Below the pieces are notes generated by a model, which saw nothing but the letters and a program-made list of their open reading frames with translations, did no database searches and was not told where the DNA came from. Positions 26,930 through 36,857 of a stretch of 64,000 nt of DNA are shown in pieces; within the stretch, counting starts at the first letter, position 1; each line of letters opens with the position of its first letter. The DNA lies in the NCBI GenBank assembly GCA_913056125.1, contig CAJXNC010000003.1, positions 186,001-250,000 on the forward strand. Direction: 5' to 3'. The DNA is from an uncultured Altererythrobacter sp. (GTDB lineage: Bacteria > Pseudomonadota > Alphaproteobacteria > Sphingomonadales > Sphingomonadaceae). A program made the translations under genes and the position numbers.

Positions 26930-27826
26930 CTATTCGATCAGCGGCAGGCGGGCTCCGCAGGCCTGGCAGTGCCGCGCGGTCTGGAGGTGGACGGTCTCAC
27001 CACAGGCCGCACATTTGCGGGTCTCGGCTTCGGGCTTCTGTTCGTCTTCGGTCCGTCTTGCCTGGCGCAACGCGATCTCGCTGGTGACGATGCCGGTGGG
27101 CACGGCCAGCGTACCCCAGCCGAGCAACATCATCAGGGCGGTGATCGCGCGCCCAATTCCCGATTGCGGCGTGATGTCGCCATAGCCGACCGTAGTCATG
27201 GTGGTAATCGCCCAGTAGATCGAGGTCGGGATGCTGGTGAAGCCGCGCTCCGGACCTTCGATCACATACATGAGTGATCCCATCACCACGATGATCAGCG
27301 TGACGGCCGAGAGGAAGACGAGGATCTTGCGGCGGCTGGCCTTCAGCGCCAGCGCCAAGGTCTGGTATTCCGAAATATAGGCGGTGAGCTTGAATATCCT
27401 GAACACGCGAAGCAGGCGCAGCACGCGCACGTCGATCAGCACGTGAATGGCCGGGAAGACCAGCGCCAGGTAGGTCGGCAGGACGGCCAGCAGGTCGATC
27501 ACGCCGAAAAAGCTGAAGGCATAGCGGCGCGGCTGCTTCAGGCAGGACAGGCGTAACAAATACTCGACCGTGAAGAGTATGGTGAAGAACCATTCGGCGA
27601 TATCGAAGGCGAGATACCAGTGATCGTGCAGGTCGGGCACGCTGTCTGCCACGACCACGGCGACGCTGGCGAGGATCGCCCAGATCAGTAGCTTGTCGAA
27701 CAGGCGCCCCGCAGGCGTTTCGGATTCGAATGTGACGCGATAGACAAGCGCGCGCCAGCCGCCATGCGGCTCGCCATATTCGCGTTTGCCGGGCTTGCTG
27801 CCCGCGTTCTCTGCCGGAGGCGTCAT
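26930..27826 (-). CDS. Kv-type voltage-gated ion channel with C-terminal zinc ribbon
   Basis: 298 residues. Six membrane helices: S4 has regularly spaced arginines (RVLRLLRVFRIFKL), and the pore carries the potassium selectivity filter TTVGYGD (about residue 212). The inner-membrane channel should form a tetramer passing K+ in response to voltage. Unusual for the family, the C-terminus has two CxxC pairs (KCAACGE and CQACGAR, about 15 residues apart), a small zinc ribbon that could be redox- or metal-responsive or aid assembly. Convergent with uvrC. Confidence 0.9.
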   Translation of the reverse strand: MTPPAENAGSKPGKREYGEPHGGWRALVYRVTFESETPAGRLFDKLLIWAILASVAVVVADSVPDLHDHWYLAFDIAEWFFTILFTVEYLLRLSCLKQPRRYAFSFFGVIDLLAVLPTYLALVFPAIHVLIDVRVLRLLRVFRIFKLTAYISEYQTLALALKASRRKILVFLSAVTLIIVVMGSLMYVIEGPERGFTSIPTSIYWAITTMTTVGYGDITPQSGIGRAITALMMLLGWGTLAVPTGIVTSEIALRQARRTEDEQKPEAETRKCAACGETVHLQTARHCQACGARLPLIE

Positions 27827-27917
27827 TCCCTTCCCCTTGCGCTCTCTCTAGGATGGATTGCTCGGGAAATGCCAGCCCGGTCTCATCCGATGTTTGACGG
27901 GTGAATGCGAGACATAC

Positions 27918-27929
27918 TAACGATCGTTA
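27918..27929. promoter_or_regulatory. Palindrome upstream of the GH3 gene
   Basis: TAACGATCGTTA is a perfect 12-base dyad ending 20 bases before the GTG start. The same core is the centre of a 20-base perfect palindrome at 41613-41632, suggesting a shared repressor or activator site (inference). Confidence 0.5.
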
Positions 27930-27949
27930 CAAACAAAGGGGGATGTCGC

Positions 27950-30640
27950 GTGAAATCGAAAGTGCTGATCGCACTATCCGGCCTGCTTGCCACGGCCTGG
28001 GCCTTGCAGTCTCAAGCGCAAACTTCCGGCTCTGCAGAAATCTGGGCGACGCAGGGACTCGAATGTGCCGATCAGGTCATTACCGGCTCGCCCTGGCTCA
28101 ACCGCGGCATGGATCCAGAATGCCGCGCGCGCCTCGTGCTCGATCAGTTCGAAACTTTGGAAGAGAAGATGCTCTTCCTCGGCCGCGTCCCCGTCGGCAT
28201 CAATGCCGAGGAAGAGGGCGCCATTCGCGATGTCATGGCCGAACTTGGGCTGCCGCAGATAGCGGGCTCCGATGGTCCGGCTGGCCTGACCGCTGGCGAC
28301 GCCGATGCCACCGCACTCCCTTCGCCGATTTCGGTCGCCGCCAGTTTCGACACGGATATGGCGACGGCCTATGGTTCGATTCTCGCCGACGAATTTCGCG
28401 CGTCGGGGCGCGGCATTATCCTGGGTCCAGCTTATGACATCGCCCGCAACTGGAAGTTCGGCCGCCTGTCCGAAAGCATGGGCGAGGATCCCCTGCTAAT
28501 GTCGGAAATGGCTGCTGCTCAAGTCGGCGCGCTGAGCGCGGGCGGCGTGCTGTCCATGATGAAGCACTTCGCCGTTTATGCGCAGGATGCCGGGCGCGTA
28601 GGTGACCAGCCGAGCGGGTCGGGCGAGACGGGCAACAATATCGTCTCCGAGCGGGCCATGCGCGAAATCTACCTGCCCGGCTTCCGCGCCGCGATCGAGC
28701 GTGGCGGAGCCGGTGCGGTGATGTGCTCTTTCCCGCGCATCAACGGCGTCTATGCCTGCGAGAACGCGCATTTGATGGACATCTTGAAGCGCGAATGGGG
28801 CTTTGACGGATACGTTGCACCCGATTTTCCGTCGGCACAGCGCAGCATTACGCGCGCCGTACTCGCGGGCCTCGATGCAGGGTCGACAGGGGCAAGCACG
28901 GTCAATGCGGCGCTGGCAGATGAAAAGCCGCTCTACCAGGCGGTGCTCGACGGCGAGGTGCCCGAACGACGCATCGACGACATGATCCTGCGGCGGCTGG
29001 TTCCCGCCTTCCGGCTCGGCCTAATGGACGATCCACCCGAACAGACGCGTGAGGCCGTTTCCACGACCGAGAACCGCGCTATCGCTGCCGACATTCTTGC
29101 ATCGGGAACGGTGCTGTTGCGCAATGAAGGCGGTATCCTGCCCCTTGGCGAAGAGGTCACCTCGATCGCGCTGATCGGTCCGCAGGCGGGTGCCGATGCA
29201 GTGCTTGTCGAGCAGGGCTCCCCCTTCGTGGACCCGATCCACGCCAGTCCGGCCTTTGCTTCGATCGCAGAACGCGCTGGTGACGGTGTTGCGGTCAGCT
29301 ATTCCCCGGGATCGCTGGGCCTGCGTCCATTACCAGTCGCGGATATCGAGCACTTCGCCACGCCCGGTGGCGAGCCGGGATTCCTCGCCCAATATTACTC
29401 CAGCGCCAGTATGGAATTCCCCGGCGCACCGCGTGCCGAGGAGGTGGTCGAGGATCCCTCGCTCGCCGCGGCCCCGGACATACCCGGCCTGCCGAGGAAC
29501 AACCAGTGGTCGGTGCGCTATGACAGTGTCTTCACGCCGGAAGAGAGCGGCGTGCACCGTTTCACATTGCACGGTTCGGGAAGCGCGCGGCTCTATGTCG
29601 CGGGCGAGTTGGAAGGTGAGTACTACCACTCCGACTTCGCCAACTCCGCCTTCGCCAATGTTGAACTGTTTCAGGGCGTGCCTGTCGACATTCGCATCGA
29701 ATACACGCCGCGTTCCGCCTTGCGCAGCGAACGGATGGAAATGTTCGGCGTGGAAATGGGTCTGACCCTGCGCTTCGGTCATGCCGAACCGGACGACCTG
29801 TTGGACGAGGCGGTCTCAGCGGCGAGCGAAGCGGACGTCGCTGTGGTCTTTGCCGGAGAGCTGGTCGGCGAGGGTATGGATCGCCATTCGCTGGCGCTGC
29901 AGGCCGACCAGGATCGACTCATCCAGGCCGTTGCCCGCGCCAATCCCAACACGGTCGTGGTGCTCAATACAGGTGGTCCAGTCGCCATGCCCTGGCTCGA
30001 CCGCGTGGCGGCAGTGATGGAGATGTGGCTTCCCGGCGATGCCTTTGGCGAGACCATGGCCGGCCTGCTGTTCGGCGATCGTGAACCGGGTGGACGCCTG
30101 CCAATCACCTTCCCTGCGGATGAGTCCCAGGGAGCGGCGACACAGCCGCACCAGATGCCCGGCATCCTCGATCCCGTCACCGGATCGCTGGGAGATGCCT
30201 TGTTCGATGAAGGAATCTTCGTCGGCTATCGCTATTTCGACGAGCACGGGCAGGAGCCTCTGTTCCCCTTTGGCCATGGCCTTTCCTATGCCGATATCGA
30301 GATGAGCCTTCTCGATGCCGAATTGCGCAGCGATGGATCGCTGGTGGTGCAATTATTGTTGGAGAATGAATCGGACCGGCCCGGCAAGGCGGTGGCCCAG
30401 CTTTACCTTGGCCTGCCGGAAACCACCCAGTCGCCGCCCTGGCAGCTTAAGGGCTTTGCCGATGCGGTGGTTGGTGCCGGCGATAGCGAGCTGGTGGAGA
30501 TCACCGTCCCGGCCGAGGCCTTCCGCTATTGGGATTCTGCGTCCGGCAGTTGGAAGGTCGCGGCGGGCACCTATCGCATGCGGATCGGCCCGTCCTCTCG
30601 CGAGGCGGTGTGGGAAGACGATTTCGAAATCAGCGAGTGA
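27950..30640 (+). CDS. Secreted GH3 family glycoside hydrolase with PA14 domain
   Basis: 896 residues from the GTG at 27950, chosen because AAAGGGGG lies 7 bases before it and it gives a signal peptide (MKSKVLIALSGLLATAWALQ, SQA-Q). GH3 N-terminal TIM-barrel: catalytic nucleophile Asp292 in GFDGYVAPDF. A PA14 domain (about residues 470-600, FLAQYYSS to RIEYTPRSAL) is inserted in the GH3 C-terminal domain, and an FnIII-like domain closes the protein. Periplasmic or exported beta-glycosidase, probably a beta-glucosidase type with a PA14-shaped pocket for oligosaccharides. A palindromic operator candidate lies just upstream. Confidence 0.9.
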   Translation: MKSKVLIALSGLLATAWALQSQAQTSGSAEIWATQGLECADQVITGSPWLNRGMDPECRARLVLDQFETLEEKMLFLGRVPVGINAEEEGAIRDVMAELGLPQIAGSDGPAGLTAGDADATALPSPISVAASFDTDMATAYGSILADEFRASGRGIILGPAYDIARNWKFGRLSESMGEDPLLMSEMAAAQVGALSAGGVLSMMKHFAVYAQDAGRVGDQPSGSGETGNNIVSERAMREIYLPGFRAAIERGGAGAVMCSFPRINGVYACENAHLMDILKREWGFDGYVAPDFPSAQRSITRAVLAGLDAGSTGASTVNAALADEKPLYQAVLDGEVPERRIDDMILRRLVPAFRLGLMDDPPEQTREAVSTTENRAIAADILASGTVLLRNEGGILPLGEEVTSIALIGPQAGADAVLVEQGSPFVDPIHASPAFASIAERAGDGVAVSYSPGSLGLRPLPVADIEHFATPGGEPGFLAQYYSSASMEFPGAPRAEEVVEDPSLAAAPDIPGLPRNNQWSVRYDSVFTPEESGVHRFTLHGSGSARLYVAGELEGEYYHSDFANSAFANVELFQGVPVDIRIEYTPRSALRSERMEMFGVEMGLTLRFGHAEPDDLLDEAVSAASEADVAVVFAGELVGEGMDRHSLALQADQDRLIQAVARANPNTVVVLNTGGPVAMPWLDRVAAVMEMWLPGDAFGETMAGLLFGDREPGGRLPITFPADESQGAATQPHQMPGILDPVTGSLGDALFDEGIFVGYRYFDEHGQEPLFPFGHGLSYADIEMSLLDAELRSDGSLVVQLLLENESDRPGKAVAQLYLGLPETTQSPPWQLKGFADAVVGAGDSELVEITVPAEAFRYWDSASGSWKVAAGTYRMRIGPSSREAVWEDDFEISE

Positions 30641-30647
30641 GCGGGGA

Positions 30648-31553
30648 TCAGGACTTTTTCGGCATGGGCCGGATCATGCCTTCCTGCGCCACGCTGGCGA
30701 TCAGGCGGCCATCGCGGCTGAATATCTGCCCCCTGCCGAAGCCGCGCGCCTGTCCGGACCACGGGCTCTCGGTAACGTAGAGCAGCCAGTCATCGGCGCG
30801 GAAATCGCCGTGGAACCATACGGCATGGTCGAGGCTCGCGGCCTTCACCTCGCCACGATAGAAGCTGCGACCATGTGGCTGGAGAGCCGTCGATAGAAGC
30901 TGGAAATCGGTGCAGAAGGCCAGAACTGCGCGGTGGATCGGCCGATAGTCTGGTAGGCTGGCAACGGTGCGGAACCAGCAATGGGCCTGCGGTTCGCGCG
31001 CCTCCGGGTCAAGCCAGTCGCGCGGTTCGACTGAACGGAAATCGATCGCTCTTGGCCTCAACAGCAGTTTTCGCATCGGTCCATCGGGCAGTTGCTCTGC
31101 AACTTCGCGGCGGATCTGGTCGTCTGGACGCAACTCCTCGGGCGGGGGCACGTCGGGCATCTGCGCATATTGGTGTGTCAGCCCGTCCTGTGGCTTCTGG
31201 AAGCTGGCGATCAGGTTGAGGATTGGCTGGCCGTTCTGGCTGGCGACGACGCGGCGATTGGAGAAACTTCGGCCATCGAGGTCGCGCTTGACGCGAAACT
31301 CGATCGGAAACTCGTCGCTTCCCGAACGCAGGAAATAGGCGTGCAGGGAATGGGTGTGCCGGTCATCGGCAACGGTACGGCGCGCGGCCCCTAGCGCTTG
31401 TGCAATAGCCTGCCCGCCAAAGACTCTGCCAAGGCCTTCGGGATGTTTGCGACCGATAAACAGATCGCCTCCGCGCTGCTCGAGGTCGAGCAGCAGCATG
31501 AATTCGGCGACCAGTTGTTCAGGCGTCGGATTTGTCGGGATCGCGTTTGCCAT
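30648..31553 (-). CDS. tesB: Acyl-CoA thioesterase II
   Basis: 301 residues from the ATG at 31553, which has GGGAAG five bases upstream. Double hot-dog fold: the GRVFGGQAIAQALGAA segment, RSFSNRRVVASQNG, and the C-terminal half with SLDHAVWFHGDFRADDWLLY are characteristic of TesB. Hydrolyses medium to long chain acyl-CoA to free acid and CoA in the cytosol. Ends 8 bases after the convergent GH3 stop. Confidence 0.95.
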   Translation of the reverse strand: MANAIPTNPTPEQLVAEFMLLLDLEQRGGDLFIGRKHPEGLGRVFGGQAIAQALGAARRTVADDRHTHSLHAYFLRSGSDEFPIEFRVKRDLDGRSFSNRRVVASQNGQPILNLIASFQKPQDGLTHQYAQMPDVPPPEELRPDDQIRREVAEQLPDGPMRKLLLRPRAIDFRSVEPRDWLDPEAREPQAHCWFRTVASLPDYRPIHRAVLAFCTDFQLLSTALQPHGRSFYRGEVKAASLDHAVWFHGDFRADDWLLYVTESPWSGQARGFGRGQIFSRDGRLIASVAQEGMIRPMPKKS

Positions 31554-31585
31554 CGCACTTCCCATGCGCGGCAAAGTGTGCGCAG

Positions 31586-32425
31586 TCAACGTATGCCGGG
31601 AATCCTGCGGGCTGCGCGCCATGCCATTGCCTTGGTGCGATTGCTGCCCGGCCAGCGCTTTGTAGGTTCGGGAACAATGCCGACAGAGCGCAGCAAACCA
31701 TTGAATGCGCGCGCATCGGCCTCCGCATAGCTCCATTCGCTGCGCCAAGTGATGGATAGGGAAACGGAGACATCCGGCCCGTTCCTGACGAAATGAGGCG
31801 ACATGACCGGCACGAAGACCGCCCGTCCCGGTTCGAGCGACACTGCACGCCCCTGCGACAGGAAATCGTCCCGCCAGGGAAGTTCGGCGCCGCCGCCGCG
31901 ATGATAGACTTCGTGCATCTCATGCGGGGCGAAACGTGGATTGCCAGCCGGATAGATCGTCATCACCTTGGTCCCGCGAACCTGCATCAGGATGTTGTGC
32001 TCGGGATCGAAGTGATAGGGGGTGATCCCGCCCGCCGAGGTGATGAAGATGAAGCTTTGCAAGGAAAGCATGTTCCCGGTGCGTGCTTCGATATCGGGTC
32101 GCAATTCGCCGAGCAGGTCGTGCAGCAATTGCCGGTAGGCCGGATGCTGTTCGACCCGCTTGAGCATGACCCAGCTCTTTGCATTGGCGATGTTGCGGAT
32201 CGTCTCGCCGCCGGTCCTGCCGGTCTGCTGGGGTGCACCATCGACACCGATCGGCAAGTCGGACTGATTGCACTCGACCGAAGCTGTCGGGAGGAAGTCT
32301 GCCAACTCGGCGAGTTTATCCAGACCCATCAATGGATGGTCGCCCAGTTCGTGGTGCAGTTCGCAGATATTCTCTGGATACTGTCCGGCAAATGTCTCGC
32401 GAGACGATGTGGGAAAGACGCTCAT
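31586..32425 (-). CDS. JmjC/cupin-8-like Fe(II)-dependent oxygenase
   Basis: 279 residues, start at the ATG at 32425 which overlaps the stop of the GNAT-like gene by four bases. The cupin core has HFD (His138, Asp140) in YHFDPEHNILMQVRG and a distal His211 in VPVMSPHFVRNG, the iron-binding triad of JmjC/FIH-like 2-oxoglutarate oxygenases. Such enzymes hydroxylate proteins, RNA or small molecules. The tight overlap with the acetyltransferase-fold gene points to a shared pathway. Substrate unknown. Confidence 0.75.
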   Translation of the reverse strand: MSVFPTSSRETFAGQYPENICELHHELGDHPLMGLDKLAELADFLPTASVECNQSDLPIGVDGAPQQTGRTGGETIRNIANAKSWVMLKRVEQHPAYRQLLHDLLGELRPDIEARTGNMLSLQSFIFITSAGGITPYHFDPEHNILMQVRGTKVMTIYPAGNPRFAPHEMHEVYHRGGGAELPWRDDFLSQGRAVSLEPGRAVFVPVMSPHFVRNGPDVSVSLSITWRSEWSYAEADARAFNGLLRSVGIVPEPTKRWPGSNRTKAMAWRAARRIPGIR

Positions 32426-33609
32426 TGCCGGTGAGACTTTTGTTGCCGGTCCATTTCCTGGCCCAGGATCGCCTTGAACACGCCGCGGCGCAGAAGGCCG
32501 CCGATCCCGAGTGAAATGCGGCCTATCGAACGGCGCGCAATCCACAATTCGCTCATCACCGAATGGTCTGGCGCTGCGCAGCTATCGCACCAGGTGATGT
32601 CCTTGCGGTCGAGCGTCTTGAGATATTCGCATTCTAGCAGCACGCCCGGCGAGAAGCTGGAAAAAGCCTCGTTGAAGGCGGTCTTGAAGCCGAAGGAGCC
32701 GGGCCGGTCGACGAAATTGGCCAGCATGGCAATGGGCTGGCCGTTGTGCTGGAGGCTGAGCCTGACCAGCTTGCCGTCCCTTGCAGCGCCATGCATCGCA
32801 TCGGTAAAGAGTGCGTGTGTGCCTGGGTCGCAGGCAAGGGCGGAACCGGACTTGCCTTTCCAGCCCGAGCTTTCGATCCTGAGAAAATCTTCGGTCCAGC
32901 TTGCGATATCGGTATCGTCCCAGTGCCAGACGAAATCGGTTTCTCCCAATTCGTTGAGCTTGTTGAGCTGGCGTCGCAACTCCTTGCGCCGTTTCTTGGA
33001 ACAGACCGTGTCGAAATAGTCCTCGCTGTCGAGCGGTGAGGCTAGCATGGCACGCTCCTCACGCATGACAATCCCGCCGGGACGCTTCTGCTCGCCGATG
33101 ACATCCTCCAGCGCCTCGTGAAGCGGGCCAGCGAGCGGCATTTGCGAGAGGTGGAAAAAGAGAGAATTCCCGGCATGGCCGTCGGCCCAGGCCAGCGCGG
33201 CCCGCCAGAAGGCCCGTTCGCAGCCCAGCGCCACCAACGGCGTGCCGAGGAAGCAATTGGGATGAACCCAGTTTGCGATGTTGGGGAGGGGATAGGTGTA
33301 GTAGCGCGAGCTGCGGCGTACCGGCATTATGCCGGCAAGCTGGCCGTCGGCGCAGAAGCAGAGGATCTTGACGTCGCCGCCGGGATCGAGCGCGCGAAGA
33401 GAAGGCAACAGGTACCAGCTTTCGTAGAAGGGATTGGGTTCGCAGGCCCATTGCGCCAACGAATCCCAACGGGCGATTCTCTCCGACGTGTCGAATTCCG
33501 ACCAGTCGCGCAGGCTCGTCACCAGCACCGGCTCAGGATTTTGGACAAACGGGCTCGAATGCCCCGAATTGGGCGCCGACAGATCAAGCGCTGCGGCGTT
33601 GCTGGCCAC
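32422..33609 (-). CDS. FemAB/CelD-like GNAT-fold acyltransferase
   Basis: 395 residues, GTG start. The pattern matches the BioF2-like (PF13480) GNAT family: an N-terminal GNAT half (residues about 35-180), the signature KKRRKELRRQLNKL (around 203-216), and the second GNAT half with ALFTDAMHGAARDGKLVRL and SPGVLLECEYLKTL. Members act on cell-surface polysaccharides or peptidyl substrates (CelD, FemX). Cytosolic, no signal. Paired with the JmjC-like oxygenase by ATGA overlap. Confidence 0.75.
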   Translation of the reverse strand: MASNAAALDLSAPNSGHSSPFVQNPEPVLVTSLRDWSEFDTSERIARWDSLAQWACEPNPFYESWYLLPSLRALDPGGDVKILCFCADGQLAGIMPVRRSSRYYTYPLPNIANWVHPNCFLGTPLVALGCERAFWRAALAWADGHAGNSLFFHLSQMPLAGPLHEALEDVIGEQKRPGGIVMREERAMLASPLDSEDYFDTVCSKKRRKELRRQLNKLNELGETDFVWHWDDTDIASWTEDFLRIESSGWKGKSGSALACDPGTHALFTDAMHGAARDGKLVRLSLQHNGQPIAMLANFVDRPGSFGFKTAFNEAFSSFSPGVLLECEYLKTLDRKDITWCDSCAAPDHSVMSELWIARRSIGRISLGIGGLLRRGVFKAILGQEMDRQQKSHRQ

Positions 33610-33698
33610 CTGGTAGTTAACCTTTCCGCGCCTTTCCCCAAGAAAAGCGCCATGTGGTTCTAGGAGATGCAGGCGAATGAAAGACTAATCTTCAAGGT

Positions 33699-33735
33699 AA
33701 AGAAAACCCTGCCCGGCGTTAAACCGGGCAGGGTT
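33699..33735 (-). terminator. hppA terminator
   Basis: Perfect 12-bp stem AACCCTGCCCGG/CCGGGCAGGGTT with a 7-base loop, followed on the minus strand by TTTTCTTT, about 30 bases after the hppA stop. A strong rho-independent terminator. Confidence 0.9.
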
Positions 33736-33765
33736 CTTTCGTTGCCCAATCCAGGCCTGCTGGTG

Positions 33766-35859
33766 TCAGGCGGCGAGAGCCGCGAGCAGCAACAGGGCCA
33801 CAATATTGGTGATCTTGATCATCGGGTTCACGGCCGGTCCGGCAGTATCCTTGTAAGGATCACCCACCGTATCGCCGGTCACTGCGGCATGATGGGCATC
33901 CGAGCCCTTGCCACCGTGATTGCCGTCTTCGATGTACTTCTTGGCATTGTCCCAGGCACCGCCACCGGCGGTCATGGACAACGCCACGAACAGGCCACCG
34001 ACGATCACGCCGAGCAGCAGCGCACCCAAGGCGGCAAAGCCGTTCTCGGGTCCGCCGATGGCCGTGATCACGAAATAGACCACGATCGGCGCCAGCACCG
34101 GCAGCAGCGACGGAATGATCATTTCCTTGATCGCTGCCTTGGTCACGAGGTCCACCGTCTTGGCGTAGTTCGGCTTGCTGGTGCCTGCCATGATGCCAGG
34201 ATCGTTGGAGAACTGCTCACGCACGTCCTTCACCACGTCACCGGCAGCACGGCCAACGGCGGTCATGCCCATGGCACCGAACAGGTAGGGCAGCAGAGCG
34301 CCGAGCAGCAGGCCGACGATGACGTATGGGTTCTCGAGGCTGAAATCGACGCTCAGCGACGGGAAGAACTCCCTCAAGTCGGTGGTGTAGGCTGCAAACA
34401 GCACCAGCGCGGCAAGACCGGCCGAACCGATGGCATAGCCCTTGGTCACGGCCTTGGTGGTGTTACCCACGGCATCGAGCAGGTCGGTCTTTTCACGAAC
34501 GCTGTCGTCGAGACCGGCCATTTCGGCGATACCGCCGGCATTGTCGGTCACCGGGCCATAGGCGTCGAGCGCGACGACCATGCCTGCCAGGGCCAGCATG
34601 GCGGTGGCGCCATAGGCGATGCCGATCAGGCCGGCGAGCTGGTAGGCGATGATGATGCCGGCAACGATCACGATGGTCGGCAATGCAGTCGACTCAAGCG
34701 AGATCGCCAGGCCCTGGATTACATTGGTGCCGTGGCCCGTTTCCGATGCCTTGGCGATCGAGCGAACCGGACGGAAATTCGTGCCGGTGTAATACTCGGT
34801 AATCCAGATGATCAGGCCGGTGATGACCAGGCCGAGCAGCGAGCAATAGAACAGCGAGCGCCCGGTGAACTCCTGACCCGGAACAGCAGCCGACATTCCA
34901 CCAAGTGCTGCATCAGTTGCAAACCAGATGGCCGGAACGGCGAGAATGGCCGAAACAAGGAAGCCCTTATACATCGCGCCCATGACATTCGTGCCGCCGC
35001 CAAGGCGGACGAAATACGTGCCGATGATCGAGGTCACGATGCATACGCCGCCGATCAGAAGCGGCAGGGCCATCAGCCCGGCCAGCATGTCGCCGGCGCC
35101 CTTGAGTAGCAGTGCGGTAAGCACCATGGTGGCGCCAACGGTCACAACGTACGTCTCGAACAGGTCGGCAGCCATGCCGGCACAGTCACCGACATTGTCG
35201 CCCACATTGTCGGCGATCACGGCCGGGTTGCGGGGATCGTCTTCCGGGATGCCCGCTTCGACCTTGCCCACGAGGTCGGCACCGACGTCTGCAGCCTTGG
35301 TGAAGATGCCGCCACCGAGACGTGCGAAGATCGAGATCAGCGAGGCGCCGAAGGCGAGACCGACAAGGCCATCGACCACGGTGCGGTCTTCACCGCCAAC
35401 GCCGTGGCCGGCGATCGCAGTCAGGTAGTAGTAGAACACAGCAATCGCGAGCAGCGCGAGGCCAGCCACGAGCAGCCCGGTAATGGCACCGGCTCGGAAG
35501 GCGAGGGTAAGACCATCTTGCAGTCCCACACTGGCAGCCTGCGCGGTCCGCACGTTCGAACGCACCGAGATGTTCATGCCGATGAAACCGGCAACACCCG
35601 ACAGGATCGCGCCGATGACGAAGCCGATGGCCGGGACGGCGCCGAGGAACACGGCGACGAGAACGGCTACGACCACGCCGACCATTGCGATGGTGGTGTA
35701 CTGGCGCTTCAGATAGGCTTGTGCGCCTTCCTGGATCGCCCCGGCGATTTCCTGCATTTTTTCGGAACCGGCACTGGCGCCGAGAACCTGGCGGCTGGTG
35801 ACAAAGCCGTAGACGACTGCCAGCAGGCCGAGAATGATTGAAACAAGTACGAGGTCCAT
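33766..35859 (-). CDS. hppA: K+-independent membrane H+-translocating pyrophosphatase
   Basis: 697 residues from the ATG at 35859, with about 16 membrane helices. The acidic PPi-binding motifs and the [18 protein letters not shown] segment are typical. The motif [10 protein letters not shown] carries Lys where K+-dependent enzymes have Ala (GNTTAA), so the pump is predicted K+-independent and H+-translocating. It couples PPi hydrolysis to proton export at the inner membrane. Flanked by its own terminator downstream and the thiL terminator upstream, so it is a stand-alone unit. Confidence 0.95.
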   Translation of the reverse strand: MDLVLVSIILGLLAVVYGFVTSRQVLGASAGSEKMQEIAGAIQEGAQAYLKRQYTTIAMVGVVVAVLVAVFLGAVPAIGFVIGAILSGVAGFIGMNISVRSNVRTAQAASVGLQDGLTLAFRAGAITGLLVAGLALLAIAVFYYYLTAIAGHGVGGEDRTVVDGLVGLAFGASLISIFARLGGGIFTKAADVGADLVGKVEAGIPEDDPRNPAVIADNVGDNVGDCAGMAADLFETYVVTVGATMVLTALLLKGAGDMLAGLMALPLLIGGVCIVTSIIGTYFVRLGGGTNVMGAMYKGFLVSAILAVPAIWFATDAALGGMSAAVPGQEFTGRSLFYCSLLGLVITGLIIWITEYYTGTNFRPVRSIAKASETGHGTNVIQGLAISLESTALPTIVIVAGIIIAYQLAGLIGIAYGATAMLALAGMVVALDAYGPVTDNAGGIAEMAGLDDSVREKTDLLDAVGNTTKAVTKGYAIGSAGLAALVLFAAYTTDLREFFPSLSVDFSLENPYVIVGLLLGALLPYLFGAMGMTAVGRAAGDVVKDVREQFSNDPGIMAGTSKPNYAKTVDLVTKAAIKEMIIPSLLPVLAPIVVYFVITAIGGPENGFAALGALLLGVIVGGLFVALSMTAGGGAWDNAKKYIEDGNHGGKGSDAHHAAVTGDTVGDPYKDTAGPAVNPMIKITNIVALLLLAALAA

Positions 35860-35885
35860 GACCCGTAATCCCCCTCTCCAAATGA

Positions 35886-35912
35886 AAACGGCCCGGTTTT
35901 TCCCGGGTCCGA
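35886..35912 (-). terminator. Terminator after thiL
   Basis: On the minus strand CGGACCCGG, an A-rich loop, CCGGGCCG and then TTTT: an intrinsic terminator about 70 bases after the thiL stop and 27 bases before the hppA start. It separates the his-nusB-thiL operon from hppA. Confidence 0.7.
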
Positions 35913-35981
35913 AGAAGGACAATGGCTAAATGTCCGGCAGCCGACTCGCAAGCGGAAACGGGCCATTTCCACGGCAAAAGC

Positions 35982-36857
35982 CTATTTGTGCATGTATCCG
36001 AGGCCGGCAGCGTCCAGAATTGGTTCGCCATCGCAGAAGAGCGGGGCGAAACCTTGAGGTTCGACGCTCCCGATACGGGCCGCGGAAACCGGCGGTTCAA
36101 CGCCTTCAGGCAGGGTAAAGAGCAACTCGTAATCGTCGCCCCAGCTGAGCGCTTCCATTCGCCGTTCTGCGGGCGCAGCGATAGGAACCGCCTTGCTGTC
36201 CAGAGCGATCGAAACCTCGCTTGCCAGAGCCAAGCGGAAAGCATCGAGCAGCAATCCGTCCGAGACATCCATCATCGCGGTGACGAGCGGGGCGAGTGCA
36301 AGGCCTTCCGCCAAGCGCGCCATGGGTCGCGAATAAGCGGTGTGGTCTCCCTTCGTGTTTTCGCGAAGAGCCTCATAGCCGATCATGGCCGTACCCAGGC
36401 TGCCCGTCACCCACAGGGCATCGCCGATCTGCGCTCCTGCGCGCGAGGGAACGGGGATGTGCGTGGCCCGGCCGATGGCGGTGAGGCCGTGCGAATGTGT
36501 CTCCGCGCCCGACACGGTGTCTCCTCCCAGCAGCGGGACATTATAGTGTCCCAGCACTTCGGCCAGTCCCTCGGCAAAGCGTGCATCGTCTTCGCCCAGC
36601 ATGTGGCCGATAAGCACGCCGATCGGTTCGGCACCCTTGGCGGCGAGGTCGGAGAGATTGGTGGCGACCAGTTTCCATGCAACATCGGCCATGTCCGCGT
36701 CGGCGAGGTAATGGATGCCCTCGACCATCATGTCATGCGTGAGGACGAGCGCTTCCCCGCCGATTGCGAGCACGGCGCAATCATCTTCCAGGTTTCGGGC
36801 GGCAGGATGCGTCGCGAGAGCGCGAAGAGAGGAGATGAATTCCGCCTCGCTACTCAC
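35982..36857 (-). CDS. thiL: Thiamine-monophosphate kinase
   Basis: 291 residues, GTG start overlapping the nusB stop by four bases. NLEDDCAVLAIGG, LTHDMMVEGIHY, LVATNLSDLAAKGAEP, MMDVSDGLLLD and GDDYELLFT are the metal/ATP signatures of ThiL. It phosphorylates thiamine phosphate to the coenzyme thiamine diphosphate. Gene order nusB-thiL is widespread in Proteobacteria. Confidence 0.95.
   Translation of the reverse strand: MSSEAEFISSLRALATHPAARNLEDDCAVLAIGGEALVLTHDMMVEGIHYLADADMADVAWKLVATNLSDLAAKGAEPIGVLIGHMLGEDDARFAEGLAEVLGHYNVPLLGGDTVSGAETHSHGLTAIGRATHIPVPSRAGAQIGDALWVTGSLGTAMIGYEALRENTKGDHTAYSRPMARLAEGLALAPLVTAMMDVSDGLLLDAFRLALASEVSIALDSKAVPIAAPAERRMEALSWGDDYELLFTLPEGVEPPVSAARIGSVEPQGFAPLFCDGEPILDAAGLGYMHK

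Noticed and set aside
33667-35109. 480-codon plus-strand frame
   Set aside because: Shadow of hppA on the opposite strand; His/Gln-rich translation without motifs.
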